A stretch of 64,000 nucleotides of DNA, taken from Symsagittifera roscoffensis. Its lineage: Eukaryota > Xenacoelomorpha > Acoela > Convolutidae. Both the position numbers and the translations under genes were made by a program. The stretch covers positions 47,107,283 to 47,171,282 of the forward strand of contig NC_087062.1 in NCBI RefSeq assembly GCF_963678635.1, given 5' to 3'. Positions 21,226-32,054 of this stretch are shown here, in pieces. The notes below the pieces were generated by a model. That model worked only from the letters and a program-made list of their open reading frames with translations. It did no database searches and was not told the DNA's origin. Numbering within the stretch: the stretch's first letter is position 1; each line of letters opens with the position of its first letter.

Positions 21226-21780
21226 ATTTTTCATGTTCTAGTTCTTCGCCTTTTGATACAATTTTGTCCAAAAAACAAAAAGTTTTTTTTTGCATGGTTA
21301 ATCGTTTGGCCCATGCCTTTTTGGAATTCAGCTGGCAAGTCTACTAAGCGGTAAAACCCCGTTAGGAACCCATGAGTTCCTCTAGCATTACCGCCTACAA
21401 TATCAAAATTGCACTGTCGAGCTGTATCTGCAGCCAGTTTTACTTGTCTATAAGCATAATTAAGATCCAGTAACGTGAAGTATAGTGTACCTTTTTTGTT
21501 TTCAGTGACAATTTGACTAACTGCATCCATTAGCTCATCGATATTCGGCATTTGAAACTTGTTTTTGAAAAGTTGACTATTGATTGGCTTCGCATCTAAT
21601 GCCAATTTTATCCAACCATCTTTTTTGACTGTTACAATTGAGGCAATGAAAACATCAATGATACATTTATCCAGTTTCGTAATATGAGCTTCCGATAATA
21701 ACTTCCGCTTGTACCTTATCCTGTATGTGGATCGGTATTCTCCTCGTTTTCTCTTGAATCGGTCAAAATTGTATATGAAT
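21226..21780 (-). pseudogene. Gypsy reverse transcriptase
   Basis: Open from 21605 to 21231: ALDAKPINSQLFKNKFQMPN, then a DELMDAVSQIV helix, LYFTLLDLNYAYRQVKL (the LDLxxAY motif with the first catalytic Asp), CNFDIVGGNARGTHGF and GFYRLVDLPAEFQKGMGQTI. Upstream (to about 21780) further RT residues (RIPIHIQDKVQAE, VTVKKDGWIKLALD) lie in shifted frames. The box that should be Tyr/Phe-x-Asp-Asp reads FCFLDKIVSKG in a third frame, so the second Asp is Lys and the active site is destroyed. The order and spacing are typical of Ty3/gypsy. Confidence 0.88.
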
Positions 21781-21929
21781 TATGAGCTCACAATATGATT
21801 TTCAGAAATTCCGTGTCTTTTAAACAAGTCTTTATATTAGGTTAAAAATTTGTTTCTGCACTTTTTTGACTGGTCGCACAGTAGCACGTCAAACGTTGCC
21901 AGTTCCCTTGGAGCCGGTCATTAGATGGT

Positions 21930-22240
21930 ATATATGCGCATTTGTCCCTGGAGGTTCAAGCCCATTATGCATCTAGTTGTGCGCTCTGTTACTAGGAACG
22001 TGGCTCCGTTCCCCTCTCAGTCTGCCGAACGTAGGTCTGTCTTTAGTGCCCCCAGTATAAGGATCGGTTGTTTGTTGTATTCCACGGTATAAATCTTGCT
22101 CTCTTGGATTTTTTATGATTTATTTGGTTTGTTTCCCAGTTTAAAAATGACACTAGATTTCCTGTGTCCACCGTTAGTTGTTTCATCTGGCTCTTTCGTA
22201 CCAGAGCTTTAAATAATTTTTTTGTTGGATTTTGGGTCTC
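21930..22240 (-). pseudogene. Gypsy aspartic protease
   Basis: On the minus strand TVDTGNLVSFLNW holds the Asp-Thr-Gly active-site triplet (complement of 22160-22168). After it come an ILGALKTDLRSA stretch and a CIMGLNLQ end, matching the flap and ILG/GL blocks of retroelement proteases. Frame changes separate these parts. Retroelement proteases cut Gag-Pol; this one is decayed. It sits between gag and RT as expected. Confidence 0.65.
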
Positions 22241-23096
22241 TAAGGAGATCGACTTTTTGTATTCGTACTTTCGCTATTCGGTTTGCTTCCTTTAGTCTCT
22301 CCTAAAAGTACCTCGATATCCTTTCAGCCTCTGGTATATAAGTCTGTACTGATATAATCTCGAATTCATCGCGTGACCCAAAGTCTTCGACTATCAGATT
22401 ACATTCCTACTCAGATTTTTCAGAATCTACCGTTATTTCGCTCACATGCTGTGATCTGCACATTTTCGCGAATATATTATGTTTATTGCAGTTATTACTT
22501 GTGTTGCCTATAGCCGGACAAGGTTTCAGGTTTCCAGATTCAAATGTGCTTTCTCATCCAATTCAGGGTTGTGTTTGTCCATTTGAGATTGTAGATTGCT
22601 ATTCAGTTTTCTGATTTTTTCCCGTTTGAATGGATGTTTTCTGCTCCCTCCATTTGAATGAATTTCTTACTGCCATTATCGGTTTTTGCTTCATTTTAAT
22701 ACCCGAATTTTAATTTGTTGTTTATCCCGCAGTTGCTGCCGGATTCTATTTTCTGGGGACACCAGTGTAGTCAAATTGCTATGCTTGAATTTTATTGCAA
22801 TTTAAAGCACCTCTTCTGATGCTAGTGTTTCAAAAACCAGCCTATCCTGGAGAAACATGTTTTACATTTTCGAAATAAACAAATTATGAACGATTTCGTC
22901 CTTCAGATTTCCCAACTGAGACCTTGCTCCTTGTAAAGTCAATGCTGCCTAAATGCCTCTAGTGTCTCTTTCTATTCCTTCATTCTAGTGAAGAGCTTGT
23001 ATCTTTCGTGTGTTACGCATTTCATTTTTTGAAATGGGTCCGATGTCAGCTCGTTTTTCCTTAAAAAAAATTTGGATGCTTCCATGTGAGGGTTTT
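22241..23096 (-). pseudogene. Decayed gag C-terminus / gag-protease linker
   Basis: No open frame longer than about 60 codons and no recognisable Cys-His zinc knuckle. By position it should hold the C-terminal part of Gag and the junction with protease. Listed only so the gap is explained. Confidence 0.35.
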
Positions 23097-23519
23097 TTAG
23101 AGAAATCTCTTCTTTCCTTCCGTTTTTAGGGAGAGGAATAATCTGGATACGAGCTTCTTTTGTACCTCGTTGTAATAAATGTTATTAACAACTCCTGGTG
23201 CTCGCGCACTTCTCTCTTCGTTCTCAAGTACCACTCTGTCTCTGGTTGATATGTCTCTGAAATATCTTGCTGCTCTTGGATTTGCGTCTTCCCCATTCCT
23301 CGGTGTTTCAAGTCTTGGGGGTGGTTCCTCCCGTATGTCTTTTTGGTCTTCAAGCATAATCTCTGGATTAAAATTTTCCTTCATCGTGACCGCCATTAGA
23401 AATCGCTCTAACCAAAACTTGAATTGCAAAGGTGAGTCTAGACTTGCTGATGCCCAAGATACTTGTAATCCCATATTAGTACGGTTGTCCTGAGCTGAGA
23501 ATACTGCTGGCTGCACCAT
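23097..23519 (-). pseudogene. Gypsy Gag N-terminal region
   Basis: An ORF of 140 codons starting at an ATG 16 bases inside the 5' LTR edge. It contains LQFKFWLERFLMAVTMKE, an RAARYFRDISTRDRVVLENE segment and NNIYYNEVQKKLVSRLFLSL. The pattern (an aromatic-rich helix, a charged helix, then a VVNNIYYNEVQKK-like block) fits a capsid-type Gag start. Family placement comes mainly from its position before protease and RT. A second frame (23126-23353) is a shadow. Confidence 0.6.
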
Positions 23520-23534
23520 GTGATGTTCTAAGGG

Positions 23535-23763
23535 ACTAAAATTAGATAAAACTATTTTATAATTCCAATGAAATAAACTGTTCTTTTAAACAATGTTTTT
23601 TCTCCGTGAGACGTGTTGAGATCTACGTAGATTCATTCTAGTCTGATCAACTCAGCGGTATACCAAAGTTTTGAACTACAGTGACCTTGGTCAATAATAA
23701 ACAACAAAAAATAGGTAAATAAATTACTCGAGGTTACGTTACGTTACTGCTATTGCAGTAGCA
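23535..23763 (-). mobile_element. 5' LTR of minus-strand gypsy element
   Basis: About 230 bp, matching the LTR at 17297-17535 (see there). The gag ATG (complement of 23517-23519) lies only about 16 bases inside the LTR edge. The leader is therefore very short, and any primer-binding site would overlap or abut the gag start. Confidence 0.8.
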
Positions 23764-24675
23764 GTACAACAAAAGGCAAAGCTTAAGAACGATCAAAATG
23801 TGAAAAACTTTTGCCTAAAGTTTCCTTAAATTTGCAGCAAATTAAAAAAAATAATAAATATAAGGAAAATTTCCGTCAGAGTGATGCCGTTAGTTATATA
23901 GGGAGAGTTCGGAAAATGTAGAAAAACAAAGCGGAGAGAAAGCTACAAAAATCAAAATTTTTAAATCAAATTGAAAAAAAACCTTATAATGTGTTTGAAG
24001 AAACTAAATTTTTGGTACGAGGAGTTCCTTTTCCATTGTTTGCTAAGCTTTTGTTCTGGTCAAGGATCATCAAATCTTATTGCGTAAAAACGTCCATGTA
24101 ACTTGATTTTTGATTGAGTTACGTGGTAGAAATTAGTCAAAGCCAATGTGCGTTGGGTCGAAAATGGTCAAAACACAATCAAGAGGAATCGAAAGGTTTG
24201 AAAATTTTCACAACAGATTTTGTGCAACTGTTGGGTCAAATGTGGTCAAAACATAAGTGTAAGTCGAAACCTCATTGGCAAACAACTTTTTTTGGTTAAG
24301 TAATCATTTAGGTGAGTGTAATTTAAAATTACACTTAATAATCATTTAATTTCATGTAATTAATAATTGATACAAATAATTTCTTCTCCTTTTAATGAGC
24401 TGCTGATATAAACCTATTTTAAAAAATTTGTTTGGAATCAGTTGGCCTATCACTTGAGACCTAGGAAAGTAAATGACAAGCAAACTAGACGCAGGTAACA
24501 GGGGATTTTCTGTGCAAGATGTAAAATTCTTTATTTCTTACATTAGTTGATTCTCAGATTTGAAATTTTTTGTTTCACATCTGAGTAAGAGTTTGAAATT
24601 TCAGATCTGAACTAATCTTCAAAACAAATTTCAGATGAGAAAATAGTAATTTTTCGTACGATATTTTTGTAAAAT
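23764..24675. other. Unassigned AT-rich spacer
   Basis: Separates the minus-strand gypsy element from the next retroelement. An imperfect palindrome, AGTGTAATTTAAAATTACAC, lies near 24316-24336, and related ATTTGAAATTT and ATCTGA words recur around 24550-24640. One 61-codon ORF (24114-24299) with two WSKH words has no recognisable motif. No gene is supported. Confidence 0.5.
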
Positions 24676-26984
24676 AGAATTTGAACAGTTAGCTGATCTA
24701 CTACTGAAATACCCAAAAGTTTACGCAACATCTTAAATTGATGTTGAAAAAGTAAATTCACCACAAAATTTACCTTTAAAACCTGATGCAGTTTTCAAAA
24801 AACACTGGGCAAATAAAGTCCCAATTAACTTACGAGACAAAGTTACCCGATTACTTGTTATACTAGAACAATATGAACTCATTTCTCTAGTAAATAAAAA
24901 AGTACAGCCAAAAGGTAACACATTTATAAACCCCGTTATCATTTTAGCAAAAGGAGAACTTTTAAAAATAGTTCTAGATACAAGATACCTCAATTCAATC
25001 ATTGCTATTTCACAACAGCAGATATGAATAGTGCAAATAATCAAATGCCGTTAGACGAACAATCACGAAAATTAACACAATTCGTTATTGGAAATCAGCA
25101 ATATGAATTCAATAGATTATTCTATGGAATTTCCATAGGACCAGCAGCCTTCTCAGCATTCATGAGTAAAATTTGCGACCACAAATACTCAATAAAAAAG
25201 CAATCACATATTTAGACGATGTTTTTATGCAATCACAAACAAAAGACGAAATGCTTACTGTCTTAGAAAAATATCATTAAATATTACTACAAGAAAACAT
25301 GAAAGCAGCCCCAGATAAAGCACAATTTTTCCTAACACGAGTAAAATTCCTGGAACATATTATAGAAAGGAACACTATAACTCCATTAAAATCTCGCATA
25401 GATGCAATCCAAAAAACTTTCAACAACCTTACAATAAAAGAAAATACAAGAATTTCTAAGAATGTTAAACTTCTTGAGTAAAGACGTATATAAAATGCAG
25501 TTATACTTAAGACCATTTTACAACATCCTCAGAAAACAGAATAATTTTGAATGGACAACAGAACATCAAACACGATTTGAAGAAATCAAAACTCTTCTCA
25601 CTGAACAGTTATCAAATACTATTCCAGATCCCGATCAACCATTTTATGCCATTTGCGACGCCTCTAACTTTGGCATCGGTGCAGCATTATTACAATCTCA
25701 CAACGGAACAAATAAAAAGAACCTCATTTCAGCAAACTCTAGACTATTCATAAAAGCTGAACTTAGACTCTCTACTCTTATGAGAGAATGCACAGCCATA
25801 ATATATACACTCACAGAATATGAATTTTTAATACTTGGATCAAACATCCATTAGTTTTATTTACAGATCATAAACCCATAATTTTCCTTTTTACACGAAA
25901 AACAAATCCAGACCATAGAGTTCATAGATTTCAACTAAATTTAATGAAGTTGTCAAACTTACATATAGTTTGTACAGCAGGAAAAAGCCTCGCACTACCC
26001 GATACTCTAAGTAGAAATACTCCACCCGAATTGTCAAAAAGAAAAACAATAGTCGAACTATCACAGAATATTAAGTTTTTCCTTGCAAAAGATGAAATTC
26101 CACCAAGATAACATTGCAATTATGCAGTGAAAACTGATATAGACCAATCACAAATTATTAATCTACAACATTTTTCAGAATATTTAGATTGTCCAAACAA
26201 TCACTTTTTACTAGAAAAACCTACATTTGAACCAATACCATACACATCCTGCATTAAAAACAATACACATCAAAAATCAATCAATCAAAAATCATACAAA
26301 ACAGATCCATTCCCTTTAATAGAAAAAGAAAACCTAACTGATAATATAAATTTATCAGGCCCACCAAATAATGACTCAAAATATACAATAAACCATGTCT
26401 TTAACCTCCATGACCCTCTAGATACAACACCTCTATCAAAATTAGAAATTGAAATTATTTTTCTCCCAATAACAGAAAAAATTACGCTCAAATTATTACA
26501 GAAACATCAAAATCTTCACCCGGTCATTAGAAAAATAAAATTTTGGCACAAAAATAAAACCAAACCAATTAAAGCCAATATCGCCATTCTAGGAAATAAA
26601 ACCCTTCTTAGATAATTCAGAAAACTTAATAATACCTCTATCAACGAGAAAACAGATATTTTAGAATACCAAACATCTGATCTCAAAGTACCCTGTCTAC
26701 CTTCAAGTATGATGCTTATAGCTTTTCATACTTCCCACTCATTACACACTAAGGGAAACTCAGGATCAGAGAAAACATACTCAAATTTTCTACAAAACTT
26801 TTACTTTCCAGATTTGGATAAAAGTATTTTGCAATGATTGCATAATAAATCAATTAAACAAACCATACACAAACCAAAAACAAATTGCAGAAAAACAAGA
26901 TTTTAAAGGAAAAAGTCTATACTTCAATCACAGATTTTCATTTGATACAAAAAGACCAATATCACCATCCTCAGAAGTAGCGTA
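24676..26984 (+). mobile_element. Retroelement pol segment, tandem copy 1
   Basis: Starts abruptly at AATTTGAACAGTTAGCTGAT and runs in step with 27196 onward. Order: RT (from the fingers to YLDD, encoded at about 25204-25220), RNase H (25462-25854) and the start of integrase. A deletion of about 64 bp (after 24999, ATTCAATCATTG) removes part of the RT relative to copy 2. It ends at 26984 (CCATCCTCAGAAG), where sequence from upstream of the RT follows. Stops at 24734-24736 and other places are shared with copy 2. Confidence 0.87.
25462..26615 (+). pseudogene. RNase H and connection region, copy 1
   Basis: Open pieces 25462-25854 and 26127-26615. The first holds CDASNFGIGAALLQS, the RNase H first catalytic Asp, and the ELRLSTLMRECTAIIY helix with the catalytic Glu. 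A frameshift at about 25850 (a base is missing in the GSKHPLV region) closes it. FTDHKP, with the next catalytic Asp, is just downstream in another frame. The second piece covers the connection to integrase and ends at a TAG that copy 2 reads through (RYFRKFN). Confidence 0.8.
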
Positions 26985-27195
26985 TAGAGTAAATAATATT
27001 TTAAAACTACTAGATATATGTCAATCAACAATTCTTGACGACGAATTATCGGTTAATAATTTAATAAATAATGAAAAACGAAACACAGACTATTTCACGA
27101 AAACAACTATCACGAAAACAAATATCAAAATTCACGGAAGAACAACAAAAATTCTTAACGAGGTTCAATTTTCAACATTCTCAGATAACACAAAA
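26985..27195 (+). other. Upstream-of-RT sequence at the tandem junction
   Basis: After copy 1 breaks off at CCTCAGAAG, about 210 bases lead into copy 2. They read as a possible protein linker (NNILKLLDICQSTILDDE in one frame) and probably derive from the gag-pol region upstream of the RT. Copy 1 has no matching bases before 24676, so its left side was lost or replaced after the duplication. This is the only part of the element's upstream coding region in the window. Confidence 0.55.
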
Positions 27196-27756
27196 AGAAT
27201 TTGAACAGTAAGCTGATCTACTACTGAAATACCCAAAAGTTTACGCAACATCTTAAATTGATGTTGAAAAAGTAAATTCACCACAAAATTTACCTTTAAA
27301 ACCTGATGCAGTTTTCTAAAAACACCGGGCAAATAAAGTCCCAATTAACTTACAAGACAAAGTTAACCGATTACTTGACATACTAGAACAAAATGAACTC
27401 ATTTCTCTAGTAAATAAAGAAGTACAGCCAAAAGGTAACACATTTATAAACCCCGTTATCATTTTAGCAAAAGGAGAATTATTAAAAATAGTTCTAGATA
27501 CAAGATACCTCAATTCAATCATTGATGAATCTAAATGTAATTGGCCTATTGAACCAATTCAAGTAATTCTCACAAAAATAATTGTTAAATATTTCACAAC
27601 AGCAGATATGAATAGTGCAAATAATCAAATGCCGTTAGACGAACAATCACGATAATTAACACAATTCGTTAATGGAATTCAGCAATATGAATTCAATAGA
27701 TTATTCTATGGAATTTCCATAAGACCAGCAGCCTTCTCAGCATTCATGAGTAAAAT

Positions 27757-28065
27757 TTGCGACCACAAATACTCAATAAAAATGCAATCACATATTTAGA
27801 CGATGTTTTTATGCAATCGCAAACAAAAGACGAAATGTTTACTGTCTTAGAAAAATATCATCAAATATTACTACAAGAAAACATGAAAGCAGCCCCAGAT
27901 AAAGCACACTTTTTCCTAACACGAGTAAAATTCCTGGGACATATTATAGAAAGAAACACTATAACTCCATTAAAATCTCGCATAGATGCAATCCAAAAAA
28001 TTTTCAACAACTTTCCAATAAAAGAAAATACAAGAATTTCTAAGAATGTTAAACTTCTTGAGTAA
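27757..28065 (+). pseudogene. RT palm and thumb with YLDD motif, copy 2
   Basis: Open frame of 102 codons containing ITYLDDVFM, the Tyr-x-Asp-Asp RT active-site box, then FFLTRVKFLGHIIER, the thumb motif LGHxI of gypsy-type RTs. It ends where a frameshift separates it from the RNase H frame (28046). Stop codons upstream (TAA 27254-27256 and others) separate it from the fingers domain. Confidence 0.85.
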
Positions 28066-29407
28066 AGACGTATATAAAATGCAGTTATACTTAAGACCAT
28101 TTTACAACATCCTCAGAAAACAGAATAATTTTGAATGGACAACAGAACATCAAACACGATTTGAAGAAATCAAAACTCTTCTCACTGAACAGTTATCAAA
28201 TACTATTCCAGATCCCGATCAACCAATTTATGCCATTTGCGACGCCTCCTACTTTGGCATCGGTGCAGCATTATTACAATCTCACATCGGAACAAATAAA
28301 AAGAACCTCATTTCAGCAAACTCTAGACTATTCATACAAGCTGAACTTAGACTCTCTACTCTTATGAGAGAATGCACAGCCATAATGTATACACTTACAG
28401 AATATGAATTTTTAATACTTGGATCAAAACATCCATTAGTTTTATTTACAGATCTTAAACCCATAATTTTCCTTTTTACACGAAAAACAAATCCAGACCA
28501 TAGAGTTCATAGATTTCAAGTAAATTTAATGAAGTTGTCAAACTTGCATATAGTTTGTACAGCAGGAAAAAACCTCGCACTACCCGATACTCTAAGTAGA
28601 AATACTCCACCTGAATTGTCAAAAAGAAAAACAATAGTCGAACTATCACAGAATATTAAGTTTTTCCTAGCAAAAGATGAAATTTCACCAAGATTACATT
28701 GCAATTATGCAGTGAAAACTGATATAGACCAATCACAAATTATTAATCTACAACATTTTTCAGAATATTTAGATTGTCCAAACAATCACTTTTTACTAGA
28801 AAAATCTACATTTGAACCAATACCATACACATCCTGCATCAAAAACAATACACATCAAAAATCAATCAATCAAAAATCATACAAAACAGATCTATTTCCT
28901 TTAATAGAAAAAGAAAACCTAACTGATAATATAAATTTATCAGGCCCACCAAATAATGACTCAAAATATACAATAAACCATGTCTTTAACCTCCATGACC
29001 CTCTAGATACAATACCTTTATCAAAAATAGAAATTGAAATTATTTTTCTCCCATTAACAGAAAAAATTACGCTCAAATTATTACAGAAACATCAAAATCT
29101 TCACCCGGTCATTAGAAAAATAAAATCTTGGCACAAAAATAAAACCAAACCAATTAAAGCCGATATCGCCATTCTAGGAAATAAAACCCTTCTTAGATAT
29201 TTCAGAAAATTTAATATTACCTCTATCAACGAGAAAACAGATATTTTAGAATACCAAACATCTGATCTCAAAGTACCCTGTCTACCTTCAAGTATGATGC
29301 TTATAGCTTTTGATACTTCCCACTCATTACACACTAAGGGAAACTCAGGATCAGAGAAAACATACTCAAATTTCTTACAAAACTTTTTACTTTCCAGATT
29401 TGGATAA
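28046..29407 (+). pseudogene. RNase H, connection and integrase zinc-finger start, copy 2
   Basis: The longest open frame in the window, 453 codons. RNase H: CDASYFGIGAALLQS (first catalytic Asp), LRLSTLMRECTAIMY (Glu) and LFTDLKPIIF (Asp; the usual TDHKP His is Leu here). Next comes VCTAGKNLALPDTLSRNTPP, the His/Gly...DxLSR end of RNase H with His absent. The remainder (about codons 200-450) is a polar connection, and HTKGNSGSEKTYSNF near the end begins the integrase zinc finger (His-x-His type). A frameshift at 29390-29410 ends it. The length suggests fairly recent decay or gene conversion. Confidence 0.85.
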
Positions 29408-29470
29408 AAGTATTTTGCAATGATTGCATAATAAATCAATTAAACAAACCATACCCAAACCAAAAACAAA

Positions 29471-30463
29471 TTGCAGAAAAACAAGATTTTAAAGGACAAC
29501 GTCTATACTTTCATCACAGATTTTCATTTGATACAAAAAGACCAATATCACCATCCTCAGAAGGAGATTCATATATTAGTCGACGCATTTGCACACTACG
29601 TAGCACTTAACCCAGTACCCACTGTAATGCTTATTACGCATATACAACAGTTTATGAACACTGGATAGCAAAATTCGGGTTACCCGAAATCCATGTTACA
29701 GACAATGGCACTGAATTTATAAACAACAAAATCATTACACTATGCCACTCATATAAAATAAAACACAAACCACGAAGATGTTATGCACCTTGGACTAATG
29801 GAGTAGTCGACGGCATGAACCATTCATTACAAGAATATCTTAGATGTATCATTAACGGAAATGACACATAATTTACTGAATGGTCAACAGATGTAAAATT
29901 ATTCCCATTATTTTATAATTTACAAATCACAACAACTTTAGGATTGTCACCCTATGAAATGGTTTTCAATCAAAAACCACAAAATTTAATAATGTTCACA
30001 GCAAATTCTTCAAAAAACACACAAGGTTATTGTCAGCCCAATAAAGAATCAATATGTTATAACCTACATACCCACGATGAGGATCACTTTCATCATCCAT
30101 AAATTTTAAAATTAGCTTCCGGTACACACAACGAATGGATTCTAAACAGAGATAAAAACACAATGAAATTTATCAAAAAGTAGCAAAAAAGACAAAATAT
30201 TAATTCTCAAATAAATTCTCGATTCACACAAGCTACGAACTTAAAACTCGGAAATATGTTTTAATTCCAAACTTTACAACACAAAAAGGAATTTCTAAAA
30301 AATTTTAACCACTCCGAAAAGGACGATATCAAATAACTGATAAATTCACTGATGTAACCTACAAACTTATAGACCTAAACAAAAAAGAAATTGTTCAACA
30401 TCGGAACAATCTTTTACCTTATTATCCGAAAGAGTACGCTCTTCGCGAACTGACTCAATTATA
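29471..30463 (+). pseudogene. Integrase core and C-terminal module, copy 2
   Basis: First core Asp in HILVDAFAHYVALNPVP (open 29471-29668). Then, in another frame, a TDNGTEF block with the second Asp (29697-29720). The third catalytic position reads GVVDGMN (29800-29820), where gypsy and retroviral integrases have Glu, so it is Asp here. The C-terminal module ends with PYYPKE and a stop near 30463. Stops such as TAA at about 29869-29871 interrupt it. Copy 1 does not reach this region. Confidence 0.8.
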
Positions 30464-31629
30464 ATTCTTTACAGGACTTAAAGTTGTTCAAAATAACTCC
30501 GATCACGAACAAAATCAAAGCACTGATATGAATTGAATTCTATCCAAAAACCCTTAGAAAAAAATAAAAAAGAACTTAACAAACAAACATCAAAAAATTT
30601 GAATAACAAAAAGATAACTCAAACAGAAAGAAAAATTGGAAATTAGAAGAAAAAGTTCTACCACAAGATCAAAAAGAAAATTCTCCATATAAACAATTAT
30701 CGCGACTTCAAAATAAGCCACGCAAAGATTATAAAACATTCATTCCGCAATCTAAAATATAAAAGAAAGTTGAATTTCAGAAACCACTTTAAAATTAGTT
30801 AACATTTTCACCTTTTAAAAGATCTTTTCATAGCCCGTACATTTTCTCAAAAATCATGCTGAAGAGCACTTGAACAAACTAGTTGAAGTTCAGCCAATAA
30901 GGTCCTTTTCCGAATCATCACCTCATTTTTGACACGACTTCTTTAGCCGACAAACAATCACCTTCAAGCGAATCTCTGACTATAACTAAAAGACCTCTAG
31001 GTCATAAATAAGCAAACCGCTAAAAACTTACACCTGAAATAAGTAAAGTCTCATTTTTACAACCTTCCCCTATCAAGTAGAACAAAGATCAACAATATTG
31101 TCCCAACTTAGACCTCAGAACCCCCTCAAGCAAAAAATATTAAATTAGCCTGAAGAACAAAATGGACATGATCCTTTAGCCTAAAGTACGAATATCTCTT
31201 AGATACCCCCAATCATCCAATAAATAACAACAAAACTAGGAAGACCGATAGGAGCCCTCAAAGTTTAGCCTCAAAAAATAAAATAATAATTCGACGAAAC
31301 GAATCATTTCTTCAAATGCTTCTTTCTCAAACAGTCAGCCATTTTCAAAAAAATTTTTCAAACTTTTTATCAATCCTTTAAATTTTTTTCAAGCTTTGTA
31401 TAATCCGATACCCTAGAAATATTCATCCTCCTCCTGATAATTTTTGCAACTTTTCCATCATTTGTTCCCTGGTCTAAACCTACGTTAATTTTTCCAAAAT
31501 CCTTGACCACCTCCTCAGGTACGATATTTCAATAACTATCTAAATGTTCCAACATCTTTTCAGTAGAACGGATGTTTTTCTTCTCTTTATAGTATTTTTC
31601 AAATTTCTGACATCCATCCTAACGACAAT
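30464..31629. other. Post-pol stretch without a clear gene
   Basis: The first 300 bases read as a Lys/Asn-rich tail in broken frames and may be the end of pol. From about 30790 to 31629 I see AT-rich sequence with no open frame of note. It may contain the splice or leader region of the envelope-like gene, but no site can be chosen with confidence. Confidence 0.45.
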
Positions 31630-31731
31630 ATGCAAATGTATAAAAAAGCAATCATAATTTTTTCCTTAGCAACGATTTTTTTAATCCTTTTTATCGCAGA
31701 ATATTACAACAAACACAAAGTTTCCTCTTAA
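31630..31731 (+). CDS. Small ORF with one predicted membrane span
   Basis: A 33-codon ORF (ATG at 31630, second ATG at 31636, stop TAA at 31729-31731). It begins MQMYKKAIIIFSL, followed by ATIFLILFIAEYYNKH: two lysines, then about 17 hydrophobic residues, then a polar end. This pattern fits a signal peptide or signal anchor. It sits between pol and the envelope-like segment, where an env leader would be, and TATAG at 31591-31595 could serve as a splice acceptor. It may equally be chance in AT-rich DNA. There is one copy only; the env tandem duplication begins downstream. Confidence 0.22.
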   Translation: MQMYKKAIIIFSLATIFLILFIAEYYNKHKVSS

Positions 31732-31757
31732 ATAAATAATTTGTATTTTTTCCAAAA

Positions 31758-32054
31758 TTGCTAATCAACAAGCCCCACACCAGTCCCTACCAACAACATC
31801 CCGAGAACCTCCAACAACCCCAACAAATAGTCAAACAAATAAACCCCCAATCATCAACACGCTTCTCTTTTCAAGATAATCCATACTTATTTGAAGAAAG
31901 ACACGCACGGTTGTCCGAACCACTAGAACCATTAGTTCACCTAGCATCTCTAAGCGAACCACAAAACGAACCGGTATATAATATATACCTCCTCTCCAAC
32001 AAGATCTTAACAGAGCAAGACAACAAAGTCAAAACCAAAACACGCTCGAAATAA
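31758..32054 (+). pseudogene. Unrecognised ORF before the envelope-like segment
   Basis: An ORF of 98 codons, rich in Gln/Pro/Ser/Asn at the start (SPYQQHPENLQQPQQIVKQI), then a Leu/Glu-rich part. I do not recognise a family. It lies just upstream of the first envelope-like segment and may be its N-terminal part in another frame, or a Gag-like low-complexity region. A second ORF (32307-32522) continues in another frame up to the start of the tandem unit. Confidence 0.3.

Larger units (their letters stand above)
17297..23763 (-). mobile_element. Near full-length, decayed Ty3/gypsy LTR retrotransposon
   Basis: About 6.5 kb on the minus strand. Order from the 5' end is LTR (23535-23763), gag (23097-23519), protease (about 21930-22240), RT (about 21226-21780), RNase H (about 20764-20955), integrase (about 19370-19740), a basic 3' ORF region (17674-18531) and LTR (17297-17535). 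This is the canonical Ty3/gypsy order PR-RT-RH-IN. Many stops and frameshifts make it non-autonomous. The 9-kb duplication took in only its 3' 2.5 kb. Confidence 0.88.
27196..30463 (+). mobile_element. Retroelement pol segment, tandem copy 2 (RT to integrase)
   Basis: Includes the 64-bp RT piece missing from copy 1 (ATTGATGAATCTAAATGTAA and on). RT, RNase H, connection, integrase zinc finger, integrase core and a C-terminal module (about 30300-30463, with RYQITDKFTDVTYKLIDL and HRNNLLPYYPKE) follow in order. The order RT-RH-IN and the C-terminal GPY/F-like module place it with Ty3/gypsy-type elements. An envelope-like segment follows further downstream, so it may be of the errantivirus type. 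Several stops and frameshifts are present. Confidence 0.87.

Noticed and set aside
24310-24345. AT palindrome as a regulatory site
   Set aside because: Short, imperfect and AT-only; expected by chance in this composition.
28516-29439. Minus-strand ORFs opposite the RNase H/integrase frame
   Set aside because: Shadows of the plus-strand pol frame; no motif.
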